From contig NZ_BDBQ01000097.1 in NCBI RefSeq assembly GCF_001613065.1, positions 1-63,863 of the forward strand: a DNA stretch of 63,863 nt. Reading direction: 5' to 3'. The DNA comes from Nocardia miyunensis NBRC 108239. GTDB taxonomy: Bacteria > Actinomycetota > Actinomycetes > Mycobacteriales > Mycobacteriaceae. Shown here piece after piece: positions 1-8,579 of the stretch. Numbering within the stretch: position 1 is the first letter of the stretch; each line of letters begins with the position of its first letter. The position numbers were made by a program, and so were the translations under genes. The notes beneath the pieces are model-generated. The model searched no databases. It was not told the origin of the DNA and was given only the letters and a program-made list of their open reading frames with translations.

Positions 1-266
1 CTAGCCCGCACCACGCCCCGCGGCCCCTCATCGACAACATCATCGATCACCATCCCCCACAAACCCGAGAGCACGAGCCCAACAGCAACATTCGCCGCGC
101 ACACCAAGGCATCGTGCCGTGACCGAGCATCAGCTACCACCGGAAGTGAGCCAGAGCGGTCTTCACGTGCCGTCGACAAACGCTCCGGTTCCGGCGATGG
201 CGAGTTCGACAGCTGCCCGCGAACTGGTGACCGACGCTGACAATTCGCTGCCGCGGCCACATCTGA
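1..266. other. Left edge, no assignable gene
   Basis: No complete gene is visible here. A short forward frame open from the window edge to a stop near base 122 ends in a polar, His/Arg-rich tail and could be the end of a truncated gene entering from the left. The rest separates it from the convergent dehydrogenase stop at 267. I could not identify the product. Confidence 0.3.
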
Positions 267-1370
267 TCAGGTGGAGAGGATGTCGAGAACCGCTGCGGTG
301 ACTTCAGCAGTGCTTGCTGTACCGCCGATGTCAGCGGTTCGGGAGCTACTGACAGCGGTGGCGGCCATCAGTGCTTCGGTGATGGCTTGTGCGGCCTCGG
401 GTTGTCCGAGATGGTCCAGCATCATGCCGGCCGACCAGATAGCCCCGATCGGGTTGGCGATACCTTGGCCGACGATATCCGGCGCTGAACCATGGACCGG
501 CTCGAACATCGACGGGAACGTGCCATCGGGGTTGAGGTTCGCCGACGGCGCGATACCGATGCTCCCGGCAAGGGCGGCGCCCAGGTCGCTGAGGATGTCA
601 CCGAAAAGGTTGGAGGCGACCACGACGTCTTGTGACCCTGGATCGAGGACGAACTTGGCAGCCAGCGCGTCGATATGCATTACGCGCCACGCCACGTCCG
701 GATAGTTCTCCGCCACGTCAGACGCTATCTCGTCCCAAAATGGCATTGTATGTGTTATTCCATTCGACTTGGTGGCAACCGTGAGTGTTTTTCGCCGCTT
801 GCGGGCCAGGTCGAACGCGTATCGGATGATGCGTTCGCAGCCGGCGCGCGTGAAGACGGACTCCTGTATGGCCAGGTCGTCGCGTATCCCTGAGCCGAAA
901 CGGCCACCGACCTGTGAGTATTCGCCCTCTGTGTTTTCTCGCACGATCACGAAGTCGAGACCGGAAGGTGGCACCTGCCGAAGCGGGCTGGAGATGCCAG
1001 GAAACAGCCGGATGGGTCGTAGGTTCACGTATTGGGAGAAGGCGCGCCTTATCGGGATGAGAAGTCCCCACAATGAAACATGATCGGCAACACCTGGATG
1101 CCCGACGGCGCCCAGAAAAATCGCATCTGCGGTAGAGAGCTGGGTCAGGCCGTCCTCGGGCATCATCGCTCCGCTGCTCTGGAAGAATTCACATCCCCAT
1201 GGTTTATGGTCGAACATACATGAAAAATCATATTTGTCTGCGACGTGGTTGATAACCTGAAGAGCCGAAGCGGTCACCTCGGTTCCTATGCCGTCCCCGG
1301 GGATGACGGCGATCCGGTAGCATTTCTGTCCATTTTTTGGCTGGACCTGCTGATCGGTTGCATATGTCAT
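267..1370 (-). CDS. Tartrate / D-malate dehydrogenase family enzyme (NAD-dependent, decarboxylating)
   Basis: A 367-residue protein of the isocitrate/isopropylmalate dehydrogenase family, which oxidises and usually decarboxylates 2-hydroxydiacids in the cytosol. Seen: the N-terminal PGDGIGTE motif (residues 24-31), VRENTEGEYSQVGGR (143-157), which fits tartrate dehydrogenase/TtuC and D-malate dehydrogenase/DmlA better than LeuB, catalytic Lys201 (ATKSNG), Asp234 (HIDA), and metal-ligand aspartates in SNLFGDILSD (253-262). FEPVHGSAPDI lies near residue 290. The length is normal. The ATG is preceded by GAGGAGAA. It is followed on the same strand by nothing; the GntR gene lies upstream in the same direction, 79 bp away. 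In context it would send tartrate or D-malate from the neighbouring pathway to pyruvate or oxaloacetate. The exact substrate is not readable from sequence. Confidence 0.88.
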   Translation of the reverse strand: MTYATDQQVQPKNGQKCYRIAVIPGDGIGTEVTASALQVINHVADKYDFSCMFDHKPWGCEFFQSSGAMMPEDGLTQLSTADAIFLGAVGHPGVADHVSLWGLLIPIRRAFSQYVNLRPIRLFPGISSPLRQVPPSGLDFVIVRENTEGEYSQVGGRFGSGIRDDLAIQESVFTRAGCERIIRYAFDLARKRRKTLTVATKSNGITHTMPFWDEIASDVAENYPDVAWRVMHIDALAAKFVLDPGSQDVVVASNLFGDILSDLGAALAGSIGIAPSANLNPDGTFPSMFEPVHGSAPDIVGQGIANPIGAIWSAGMMLDHLGQPEAAQAITEALMAATAVSSSRTADIGGTASTAEVTAAVLDILST

Positions 1371-1449
1371 GCGGTTGTTCTCCTCGTCTCACGACAGATA
1401 GGTGTTCGGTGCCGCAGTGGATGCGGGATCGATGTGGGAGCGTGCTGGT

Positions 1450-2115
1450 TCAGCTCTCTTGACTTTCGAGGTTCTTCAGCAACGCGGCGCGGGCGTGTTC
1501 GAGGTGCGTGGTGACGATTTCAGCAGCGCGCTCGGAGTTCCCCGCTACGATTTCGCCCGCGATCATGACGTGTTCGTCGTAGATGCTTCTCGGTGTTAGC
1601 AACCGCTTCGACTGCACCTGGGCCATGCACAGCCTCACCTCACCCATGAGGGAGGTGTAGAGCGATGTGAGCCGGGCGCTGCCGAGCCCGTCCGTGAGCG
1701 CCCGATGGAAGTTGATGTCCGCAGCGACGACGTCCAGTAACGGAGATTGACTATTGGCGGCGAGCAGATCGACGAGGGCCGCGTGCGCCTGAGGCGGGAC
1801 CGTCCGCCGATCCGCCAGTGCCCGCGCCACCTCACGGTCGATGCATCCGCGGGCGAAGTAGAGGTCGTTGATATCGGCAGCAGTCAGCCGCGGCACGCGT
1901 GCGCTCGCGTGGGCGCTCCGCCGGAAAAGTCCCTCTTGAACCAGGCGGTCGATGGCCGCGCGCGCGGTCGGGCGCGCGATCCCGAACCTGCTCGCGACGA
2001 GGCTTTCGGTGACCTGGACGCCTGGCGGAATCGCTTCGGTGAGCACCTGCTCGCGCAGTCCGTCGGCGACAGCGTCGACGGCAGTGGGCGGCGTCGAGGG
2101 TCGAGCAGCGATCAC
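1450..2115 (-). CDS. FCD-domain GntR family transcriptional regulator
   Basis: About 221 residues. The N-terminal winged helix (about 10-70) has the typical ESLVASRFGIARPTARAAID segment. An all-helical FCD effector domain follows, with metal-ligand candidates in ADINFHRAL, IYDEH and THLEHAR. The frame is open to 2211, but I prefer the GTG at 2115 because GAAGGAAT sits just upstream and the extra N-terminal residues are not GntR-like. FCD regulators usually bind carboxylic acids and repress their own operon. The gene is divergent from the MFS operon, with a repeat-rich intergenic region between, so it is the likely switch for both flanks. Confidence 0.87.
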   Translation of the reverse strand: MIAARPSTPPTAVDAVADGLREQVLTEAIPPGVQVTESLVASRFGIARPTARAAIDRLVQEGLFRRSAHASARVPRLTAADINDLYFARGCIDREVARALADRRTVPPQAHAALVDLLAANSQSPLLDVVAADINFHRALTDGLGSARLTSLYTSLMGEVRLCMAQVQSKRLLTPRSIYDEHVMIAGEIVAGNSERAAEIVTTHLEHARAALLKNLESQES

Positions 2116-2204
2116 GATTCCTTCTTTCCCGAACGGCCGAACCCGATGATGACAGGGCATGTCCAGTGCCGGCGTCCGCGGTCTGTCCTCGGGTTGCTGC
2201 ACCC

Positions 2205-2257
2205 TTGACACCCTACAAGATTGTCATGCAATATACATGCACATGATTGATTGTCAT
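2205..2257 (+). promoter_or_regulatory. Promoter and candidate GntR operator
   Basis: TTGACA at 2205-2210 is followed after 18 bp by CAATAT (2229-2234), a plausible promoter reading toward the transporter. Overlapping it are two copies of GATTGTCAT (2219-2227 and 2249-2257), 30 bp apart, about three helical turns, with CATGCA repeated between them. This AT-rich block stands out from its GC-rich surroundings and lies just upstream of the GntR start. Assignment as the GntR operator is inferred. Confidence 0.45.
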
Positions 2258-2266
2258 ACATCCTAG

Positions 2267-2520
2267 CTAGGCTCGGTGCCTGGTTCGATGGGATGAACGG
2301 TGGTCTGGCATGTAGGAAACACAAACAACTCTCGGGTCGCGGCCATGGTCGGAGCGGGATAGGTACCTCGTGGACACCATGTCTTCGTTGAAGAGACGTC
2401 CGGACAGGTCGAGTGCGGCCAGGTCTCCGGTGTCAGGTGCTGCCCAGTCGACGAACCACCAGCAGAGGTCTCGCTGCTTATCTCGCTCGACACGCTGACG
2501 CGCCCACATCAACCCGGCTT
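2267..2520 (-). other. Coding-like stretch in the GntR/MFS intergenic region
   Basis: The minus strand reads a well-composed peptide with high G/C at third codon positions, including CWWFVDWAAPDTGDLAALDL, with no convincing start and no recognised family. It may be the remnant of a lost gene. It may also simply be leader DNA of the transporter, whose promoter would otherwise give a 5' leader of about 300 bases. Confidence 0.25.
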
Positions 2521-2552
2521 CGAAAAGGGCCGTAGAGGAAGAAAAGGGCGCA

Positions 2553-3884
2553 ATGGGAGATCCCGTCGAAATCATCGGTGATTCGCAGAGCCGGACGCCT
2601 ACCGCGCGGGCCACTGCCCGGCCGACGCGTGTACGGTGGAAGATTTTCGTGCTGCTACTGGGGGTCGTCGCGCTGAACTACGTCGACCGTGGGTCGATCT
2701 CGGTCGCCATGCCGTTGATCACGAAAGAGCTGCACATTTCCAAACAGGCCACCGGTATTGCGCTGTCCGCCTTCTTCTGGAGCTACGCGCTGATGCAGCT
2801 GCCCGGTGGCTGGCTGGTGGACAGGTTCAAGCCCCGGCTGATGGCCGCCGCGTCGTGCATCGGCTGGGGCTTTGCGCAGGCGCTCACGGCCGCCGCGTCC
2901 GGTCTTGGCGGCTTGGTGTTCTTCCGGCTGCTGCTCGGCGCAGTCGAGGCGCCGATCTACCCGGCAGGCGGCAAACTCAACGCCACTTGGATGACGCCGG
3001 CCGAGCGTGGGCGAGGCGCGACGTTTCTCGACGGTGGCGCACCCCTTGGCACCGCGATCGGTGGTGTGGGCATTTCGTGGCTGATCGCGTTCACTGGTGG
3101 CTGGAGGCAGGCGTTCATCGTCGCCGGCGTGGCCACCGTGCTGGTCGGCCTGTTCGCGGCCTGGTACATCCGCAACTCCCCGCGGGAGCACCCGGCGACC
3201 AACGCCGCGGAGGTCGCGTACGTCGAGGCCTCGCACATACTGGAGGATGCCGATGATCCTCAGCCGGCCGGCCGGGTCAGCCTGTTGCGATACGCCCGTT
3301 ACCGCTCCTTCTGGGCCATGTGCCTGGGCTGGTGCGGGTTCAACGGTGTGTTCTACGGTCTGCTCACCTGGGGACCGCTGTATCTGTCGGAGACCAAGCA
3401 TTTCGCGATTGGGGCCATCGGATACTCCACTCTGGTGATCTTCGGCGCCGGCTTCGTCGGTGAGCTCTTCGGTGGCTGGCTGGCCGACTGGTGGCGCGCC
3501 CGGGGCACGTCCCCCAACGTCGTGCTGCGTACCCTGCTGGGCGCTGCCGGGGTCTTCGTGGTGCTCGCTTTGCTCGGGGTCACCTTCGTGCCCAATGCGG
3601 CGGTCGCTGTCGCGTTCCTGTCCGCGGTGTTGTTCTTTCTCCGGTGGGCCGGGGTTTACTGGAGCGTTCCGTCGATCCTGGCCGGCCGGAACAACGCGGG
3701 GATCGTGGGCGGCGCCATGAACCTCGGCGGGAACGTCGCCGGCATCCTCAGCCCGATCATCGTCGGGTTCATCGTCGGTGCGACCGGCAGCTACACCGGT
3801 GCCCTGCTGTTCTTTGTCGGCTGCGGGGTGCTGTTCACCGTATGCAACGTGACCTTGAACTACGCCCGCCGGCTTCCGGTGTAA
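2553..3884 (+). CDS. MFS transporter, anion:cation symporter (ACS) type
   Basis: A 443-residue membrane carrier with about 12 predicted membrane spans. NYVDRGSISVAMPLI in the first span (about 37-51) and GWLVDRFKPR after the second (about 89-98) match the D-glucarate/D-galactonate/tartrate-type ACS branch of the major facilitator superfamily, which import sugar acids and other organic anions with protons or sodium. The ATG follows AAAAGGGCGCA. It is the first gene of a plus-strand run with the isomerase-like protein (32 bp downstream), the hydrolase and the asparaginase, so it probably brings in the substrate of that pathway. Start and frame are clear; the substrate is inferred. Confidence 0.88.
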   Translation: MGDPVEIIGDSQSRTPTARATARPTRVRWKIFVLLLGVVALNYVDRGSISVAMPLITKELHISKQATGIALSAFFWSYALMQLPGGWLVDRFKPRLMAAASCIGWGFAQALTAAASGLGGLVFFRLLLGAVEAPIYPAGGKLNATWMTPAERGRGATFLDGGAPLGTAIGGVGISWLIAFTGGWRQAFIVAGVATVLVGLFAAWYIRNSPREHPATNAAEVAYVEASHILEDADDPQPAGRVSLLRYARYRSFWAMCLGWCGFNGVFYGLLTWGPLYLSETKHFAIGAIGYSTLVIFGAGFVGELFGGWLADWWRARGTSPNVVLRTLLGAAGVFVVLALLGVTFVPNAAVAVAFLSAVLFFLRWAGVYWSVPSILAGRNNAGIVGGAMNLGGNVAGILSPIIVGFIVGATGSYTGALLFFVGCGVLFTVCNVTLNYARRLPV

Positions 3885-3915
3885 ACCTACTGACCACTAC
3901 TGCTGGAGCACAACG

Positions 3916-5088
3916 ATGGAAAAGAACGGATCCGGACAACTCCGGATCGGCATGCTGACACCCTCGTCCAACACCTGCCTGGAACCGATGACGGCGGCGA
4001 TACTGCTCGAAGCCGAGGGGCCCGCCGCCATGTACGCCAGCCGGGTACCGGTCACCAGGATCGCCCTGGATAGCCAGGCCACTGCGCAGTTCCAGGTCGA
4101 ACCCATGCTGGCGGCGGCACGGTTGCTCGCCGACGCGCAGGTCGATGTGATCGTCTGGAACGGCACTGCCGGTTCTTGGCTCGGCGTGGACCACGATCTC
4201 GCGCTGGTCGCGGCCATCGAAAAGGAGACCGGCATCCGAGCGACCACCTCCACGCTCGCCCTGCTGGACGCGTGCCGCGCTTTCGGGGTGACCCGGCTCG
4301 GCCTCGCGGTGCCCTACACCACCGATGTGACGGACCGAATCGTGGCCCGCTACGCCGAGCACGGAGTGGACTGTGCACGCACAGCGTCGCTGGGGCTGAC
4401 CGAGAACACCGACTTCGCCACCACGCCCGCCCAACGGGTTCGACAGCTCATCGAGCAGGCCGGGGCCGGTGATGTGCACGCGGTCGCGGTGGTCTGCACC
4501 AATGTGTACGGCGCGCCGCACGTCGTCGACATGGAAAACGAGTTGGGTGTGCCCGTATTCGACAGCGTGGCGGCGACCCTGTGGCAGGCTCTGCGCATAG
4601 GGGGTAGGTCAGACGCCATCACGGGCTGGGGTCAGCTGCTGGCCACCGGCACGCTGCGCATGCGGTTCCAGGATCTGCTGGAGGATCTGCTGTCCGGGAC
4701 CGGCGCGGACCGTACCACGTTGCGCATCGATCTGTCCAAACTCGGCTTGCACGTCGACCTGACGGCTGGTGAGGCGGTCGCACCCGGTGTTCGGTCGATT
4801 CGGCGTGATAGTTCCCTGGACCAGCGGCAGCTCAACACCGTGCAGTGGCTGGAGCGGCATCGCCGTCCCCTCGTACAGCCGCACTTTCGCGCAGACCCGA
4901 CGCCGCCGGACGCGTTGATCACGGTGTACGGCGTCAACGCGCAGATGCTCGCTCCCATCGAACGTGGCGGCGAGTTGGTCGCTTGGTTGTCCGTGCACAG
5001 CCTCAGCGAACGCGAGTGGGGCGAGGCCGACGAGAACGTGCTGGCCGAGGCGATGCGACGGGTGCACGAGGCACTCGACGGCATCTGA
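3916..5088 (+). CDS. Maleate isomerase / arylmalonate decarboxylase-like protein with C-terminal GAF-like domain
   Basis: A 390-residue protein. Residues 1-240 match the Asp/Glu racemase superfamily branch holding maleate cis-trans isomerase and arylmalonate decarboxylase (AMDase): PSSNT at 16-20, the first catalytic loop WNGTAGS at 81-87, and the second loop VVCTNVYG with Cys194. The remaining residues, about 255-390, look like a GAF-type domain ending in LSEREWGEADENVLAEAMRR. Maleate isomerases and racemases need a cysteine in both loops. Here the first position is Gly83, as in AMDase, leaving only Cys194. That argues against a classic maleate isomerase and for a one-cysteine decarboxylase or isomerase-like reaction. 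The start codon has only a weak ribosome site (TGGAG). Confidence 0.72.
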   Translation: MEKNGSGQLRIGMLTPSSNTCLEPMTAAILLEAEGPAAMYASRVPVTRIALDSQATAQFQVEPMLAAARLLADAQVDVIVWNGTAGSWLGVDHDLALVAAIEKETGIRATTSTLALLDACRAFGVTRLGLAVPYTTDVTDRIVARYAEHGVDCARTASLGLTENTDFATTPAQRVRQLIEQAGAGDVHAVAVVCTNVYGAPHVVDMENELGVPVFDSVAATLWQALRIGGRSDAITGWGQLLATGTLRMRFQDLLEDLLSGTGADRTTLRIDLSKLGLHVDLTAGEAVAPGVRSIRRDSSLDQRQLNTVQWLERHRRPLVQPHFRADPTPPDALITVYGVNAQMLAPIERGGELVAWLSVHSLSEREWGEADENVLAEAMRRVHEALDGI

Positions 5089-5162
5089 CCGCGGGACCCG
5101 CCACCCGCCGGCCACATGTCCATCGCTGACGTATTCATCTTTATGTAAGGAGAACTCCTGAT

Positions 5163-6047
5163 ATGACCAAGGAGATCCAGATCTGTCTCGGTGTCGATGT
5201 CGACGCGGTAGCCGGTTGGCTCGGCTCCTATGGTGGCGAGGATTCGCCCAACGACATCCAGCGAGGCATGTTCGCCGGCGAGGTGGGCGTGCCACGCCTG
5301 CTGCGCCTGTTCGAGAAGTACGAGCTGCGCAGCAGCTGGTTCATCCCCGGCCATTCCATCGAGACCTTTCCCGACCAGATGCGCGCGGTCGCGGACGCGG
5401 GGCACGAGATCGGCGCGCACGGCTACTCACATGAGAACCCGATCGCGATGAGCCCGCAGCAGGAACGGGATGTGCTCGCCAAGAGCATCGAGCTGATCGA
5501 AACGCTCACCGGGCAGCGGCCACGGGGCTATGTCGCGCCGTGGTGGGAGCTGAGCGAGCAGACCGCATCGCTGCTGCTGGAGAATGGATTCAGCTACGAC
5601 CATTCGCAGAACTACGACGACTTCACGCCTTTCTACGCCAGGGTTGGCGATTCGTGGACGAACATCGACTACAGCCAGGACGCGGCGGAGTGGATGCGGC
5701 CGCTGGTCCGTGGCCATGAGGTCGATTTGGTGGAGTTTTGCGGCAACTGGTATCTCGACGACCTACCGCCGATGATGTTCGTCAAGCAATCCCCGAACAG
5801 CCACGGATTCGTCAACCCGCGCGACATCGAAACGCTGTGGCGCGACCAGTTCGACTGGGTCTACCGCGAGATGGACTACGGGGTCCTCCCGATCACCCTG
5901 CATCCCGACGTGTCCGGCCGTCCCCAGGTGCTGCTCATGCTGGAGCGCCTGATCGAGTACTGGCGGGGCCACGAGGGCGTTCGGTTCCTCACCCTGGAGG
6001 AGGCCGCCCAGGATTTCCGGCGCCGGTTCCCGTTCGACAGGCGCTGA
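5163..6047 (+). CDS. Polysaccharide-deacetylase-fold hydrolase, cyclic imidase / PuuE-like
   Basis: A 294-residue NodB-fold hydrolase. The metal site is complete: GVDVDAVAGW with Asp14, and GHEIGAHGYSH with His86 and His90. The opening with D-x-D, RGMFAGEVGVPRLL and a length near 293 residues resemble the subgroup containing the bacterial cyclic imidase and PuuE-type allantoinase, which open cyclic imides or ureides, rather than cell-wall deacetylases. There is no signal peptide, so it is cytosolic, which also argues against a peptidoglycan role. AAGGAG precedes the ATG. It lies 74 bp after the isomerase-like gene and 65 bp before the asparaginase-like gene. Imidase-type ring opening gives a half-amide, a natural substrate for the next gene. 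Confidence 0.75.
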   Translation: MTKEIQICLGVDVDAVAGWLGSYGGEDSPNDIQRGMFAGEVGVPRLLRLFEKYELRSSWFIPGHSIETFPDQMRAVADAGHEIGAHGYSHENPIAMSPQQERDVLAKSIELIETLTGQRPRGYVAPWWELSEQTASLLLENGFSYDHSQNYDDFTPFYARVGDSWTNIDYSQDAAEWMRPLVRGHEVDLVEFCGNWYLDDLPPMMFVKQSPNSHGFVNPRDIETLWRDQFDWVYREMDYGVLPITLHPDVSGRPQVLLMLERLIEYWRGHEGVRFLTLEEAAQDFRRRFPFDRR

Positions 6048-6112
6048 GCGTGCCGGATCATTCCGTTCGCCACATTGCCGGTGGGCCGGGTACGGCTATG
6101 GAGGGAATTCCC

Positions 6113-7144
6113 GTGTCAGCTTCTTCTGGTGTTGTGTCCCAGTCCAACCGGCGCCTCGCGGTGTTCGGCCTTGGCGGCACGATCTCGATGACGGCCAATG
6201 ACAGCGGAGGCGTAGTTCCGGCGCTGTCGGCGGGACAGCTCGTCGCCGCCGTGCCCGGCCTGGCAGAAACCGGGATCTGCCTCGAGGTCGAGGACTTTCG
6301 TCGTGTTCCCGGGTCCTGTCTGGGCTTCGACGACCTCGCCGCGCTGTCGGACGCGATAGACCAGCGGCTCGACCAGGGTGTGGACGGGATCGTCATCACT
6401 CAGGGGACCGACACTATCGAGGAGACCGCCTACCTCCTTGATCTGGTCCATGACCGGCCCCAACCGGTGGTGGTCACCGGGGCGATGCGCAACCCCACCC
6501 TGGCGGGCGCCGATGGGCCGGCCAACCTGCTGGCCGCGGTGCGTACTGCCGCCAGTGCGCAGGCCCGTGACCTGGGTGTCGTCGTAGTGTTCGCTGACGA
6601 GATCCACGCCGCCAGCCGTGTCCGAAAGGCCCACTCCACCAGCGGATTCACCTTCCAATCAGCCAACGGTGGTCCGCTCGGATACGTTGTGGAAGGACGG
6701 CCGCGGCTGCTCAACCACCCTGTCGACCGAACCACTGTCCCGATAATCGGCACGCAGCGTCGTACCGTGGAGATTGGCCTGATGACGACGGTGTTCGGGG
6801 ACACCGGATGGTGGCTGGACGGTGCCGCCGATCGGCTTGACGGGCTGGTCGTGGCCGGTTTCGGCGCCGGGCACGTACCCGACCGGGTGGCGGACGCTCT
6901 CGCCGCAGTGGCCTCCCGCATCCCCGTGGTGCTGTCCTCCCGCACCGGCGCTGGTTCGGTGCTGTCAAGCACCTACGCCTATGTCGGCTCCGAATCCGAC
7001 CTACTGAGCCGTGGTCTGATTTCCGCCGGGTTCCTCGACCCGTTCAAGGCACGCATCCTGTTGCGTCACTTGCTTGCCGGTGGTCACGATCGCGCGGTTG
7101 TCGAAGCGGCATTCATGCGCGCGGGGGGCCATGTCGATCAATAA
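6113..7144 (+). CDS. L-asparaginase family amidohydrolase
   Basis: About 343 residues from GTG 6113. The frame extends upstream, but GGAGGGAATT lies just before this GTG and the family's N-terminal FGLGGTIS block follows at once (Thr23 nucleophile candidate). The second signature, TQGTDTIEETAYLLD, supplies the Thr-Asp pair, and VTGAMRN follows. Family members hydrolyse asparagine or related half-amides to the acid plus ammonia. There is no signal peptide. As the last gene of the MFS, isomerase-like, imidase-like run it could remove the amide nitrogen from a ring-opened imide; plain asparagine use is the alternative. Confidence 0.82.
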   Translation: MSASSGVVSQSNRRLAVFGLGGTISMTANDSGGVVPALSAGQLVAAVPGLAETGICLEVEDFRRVPGSCLGFDDLAALSDAIDQRLDQGVDGIVITQGTDTIEETAYLLDLVHDRPQPVVVTGAMRNPTLAGADGPANLLAAVRTAASAQARDLGVVVVFADEIHAASRVRKAHSTSGFTFQSANGGPLGYVVEGRPRLLNHPVDRTTVPIIGTQRRTVEIGLMTTVFGDTGWWLDGAADRLDGLVVAGFGAGHVPDRVADALAAVASRIPVVLSSRTGAGSVLSSTYAYVGSESDLLSRGLISAGFLDPFKARILLRHLLAGGHDRAVVEAAFMRAGGHVDQ

Positions 7145-7305
7145 ACCGGGTTCGACTGGTCGGGTTGTTTCCATCGCCGAGTCACCGGACCATCGCATCG
7201 AGCAGTTGACGCAGCCGGCTGTTACAACATGCCGATCATTATCCCGGGGCAGGAGCTGAGTACGACCGATCAGCAGGCCATCGAGAGCGCGCTGGCGCTC
7301 TCACG
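7145..7305. other. Intergenic, nothing recognised
   Basis: Short spacer after the asparaginase stop, leading into the strong hairpin. No gene is supported. Confidence 0.4.
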
Positions 7306-7345
7306 TCACGGGGGGCGGCTCGCACCACCGAGCCGCCCCCCGTGA
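7306..7345. terminator. Strong 17-bp stem hairpin
   Basis: TCACGGGGGGCGGCTCG (7306-7322) pairs perfectly with CGAGCCGCCCCCCGTGA (7329-7345) around the 6-base loop CACCAC. There is no long T-run, as is common in high-GC actinomycetes. It sits 160 bp after the asparaginase stop and could end that transcript and anything arriving from the opposite strand. Confidence 0.65.
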
Positions 7346-7416
7346 GTATCGCTAGCGGGCAAGGTGATCCCCGAGTTTCGCAGTTCGTGGGCATCGACCT
7401 GCGGTAACTGCGGTTG

Positions 7417-7548
7417 CCGCACGATCCACACCTCGTCCGAGGACTGACCCGCGGTGAACACCGCCGTTGCCGTCGGCGCGGAATGCACCTCGAGCAGATC
7501 GGCCAGCGCGGCCAAATCCTCCGGGCGCAGCGGCGCCCTCTCGCCCCG
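7417..7548 (-). pseudogene. Crp/Fnr cyclic-nucleotide-binding domain relic
   Basis: The minus strand encodes a short piece, LRPEDLAALADLLEVHSAP then FTAGQSSDEVWIVR, that reads like the start of a cNMP-binding beta roll in a Crp-type regulator. The frame leaves the family right after VWIVR. No DNA-binding domain and no sound start remain. It is a broken fragment. Confidence 0.45.
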
Positions 7549-7767
7549 CCCACGCACCGCGCGATCCAGGCAGTCTGCCGCACAATTGGGACGACCCCGT
7601 CGCCCGTCGAACGATTCGAGAAGGCGGGGGGACGGTTCGTGCATGGCTGGGGCCGCCTCAGCGCGCCGGGCGAGGCCACCGTGGAGACCGCCGACGGTTC
7701 GCGAATCATCCACGCCGCCGGCTCCGGGCCCGCACTGTCGTCGGGGATTCACACGGTGCGGTTTTCC

Positions 7768-7880
7768 CGAGCTGAGCATCCACGCCTGCTCCTCGAGCGC
7801 GTCGATGCCCGTAGGCGGCGGCGGTGTCGATCCAGTTGATGCCCGCTTCCAGCGCGTGCTGTTCGAGCGCATCATCAATG
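7768..7880 (-). pseudogene. Deletion scar joining aldo-keto reductase and Dps coding sequence
   Basis: On the minus strand an aldo-keto reductase piece (HALEAGINWIDTAAAYG) runs directly into the last part of a Dps protein (IDALEEQAWMLSS) in a shifted frame. The same gene order and strand exist intact at 23.0-24.6 kb, and the DNA here matches that locus at 47 of 50 bases over 7810-7859 versus 24421-24470. The simplest reading is a copy of an AKR-Dps segment reduced by one large internal deletion near 7806. Confidence 0.7.
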
Positions 7881-8179
7881 CCGTAGTCGAGGCGGCCCCG
7901 GGAATTCGATTCTGCTTCACCCGAGACCACCCTGGACGCGCTCCGGCGAGTATCCGCGTCCACCTGAACTCGCGATACGCACCGACGCTGAACCGATTGT
8001 CCGGCGGTCGCCAGGGCCGAGCCCTGGACACGCAGCCGATGCACCGCGCTTCACCGAATACACTGTAAGTAGCCGCATATCGAGCGGGTTGCGTTCGTTG
8101 CGGCGGCAGCAGGACATCGCAGGTGTCCAGCCGCCGACCAATTGGCACATGACGCGCTTCGATCGTCAACGATTCACCG

Positions 8180-8286
8180 AACCCGCAGGTCATGCCTTTG
8201 ATATCACCTGCCGCGCGCCTACCGGCTTGATGCGCAGCCGGGGCCCTTCGGCGGTGGGATGGTTCGGATTGATCAGCGTCAGGCCC
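8180..8286 (-). repeat. Dispersed 107-bp repeat, copy A
   Basis: About 80% identical to 12152-12258. Both minus strands read LINPNHPTAEGP-x-LRIKPV and end at the same stop after SKA, with changes that keep the frame, so this may be the 3' end of an unrecognised gene family. Similarity ends a few bases past the stop. Confidence 0.6.
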
Positions 8287-8579
8287 ACAGATTGGCAAAG
8301 CCGCAGGTCAAACGCTTGCGGTTTTGTTGCGTTTGGGTAGTAATCCGAACCATTCCGTGCTGCAGCGCGCACAGCGGCGGCGTGTCGTGTATAAGCGTCC
8401 GGATGGCTCGTGGCTGTCGTTGCTCGCGGTCGATGACGGGAGTCGGCGTCGGCACAACCGGCGCAGAGGGATGCTGGCGCAACTGCGTCGTCGGGGGTCG
8501 GCGAGGTCGTACACGCTCACCCTCGCGCGCTGGCCATAACCGGAACGAGTGAGCTTTAAGTAGCCGATGAGCGGATACT

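Noticed and set aside
2655..3401. Long minus-strand open frame opposite the MFS gene
   Set aside because: It is Arg/Gly/Pro-rich antisense of a well-matched transporter; high-GC codon use opens such frames by chance.
3916..5088. Straight call as maleate isomerase
   Set aside because: The first catalytic cysteine is Gly83, so the standard two-cysteine mechanism is not supported.
5738..6112. Upstream extension of the asparaginase gene
   Set aside because: It overlaps the imidase-like gene in another frame and lacks family similarity; GTG 6113 has the ribosome site.
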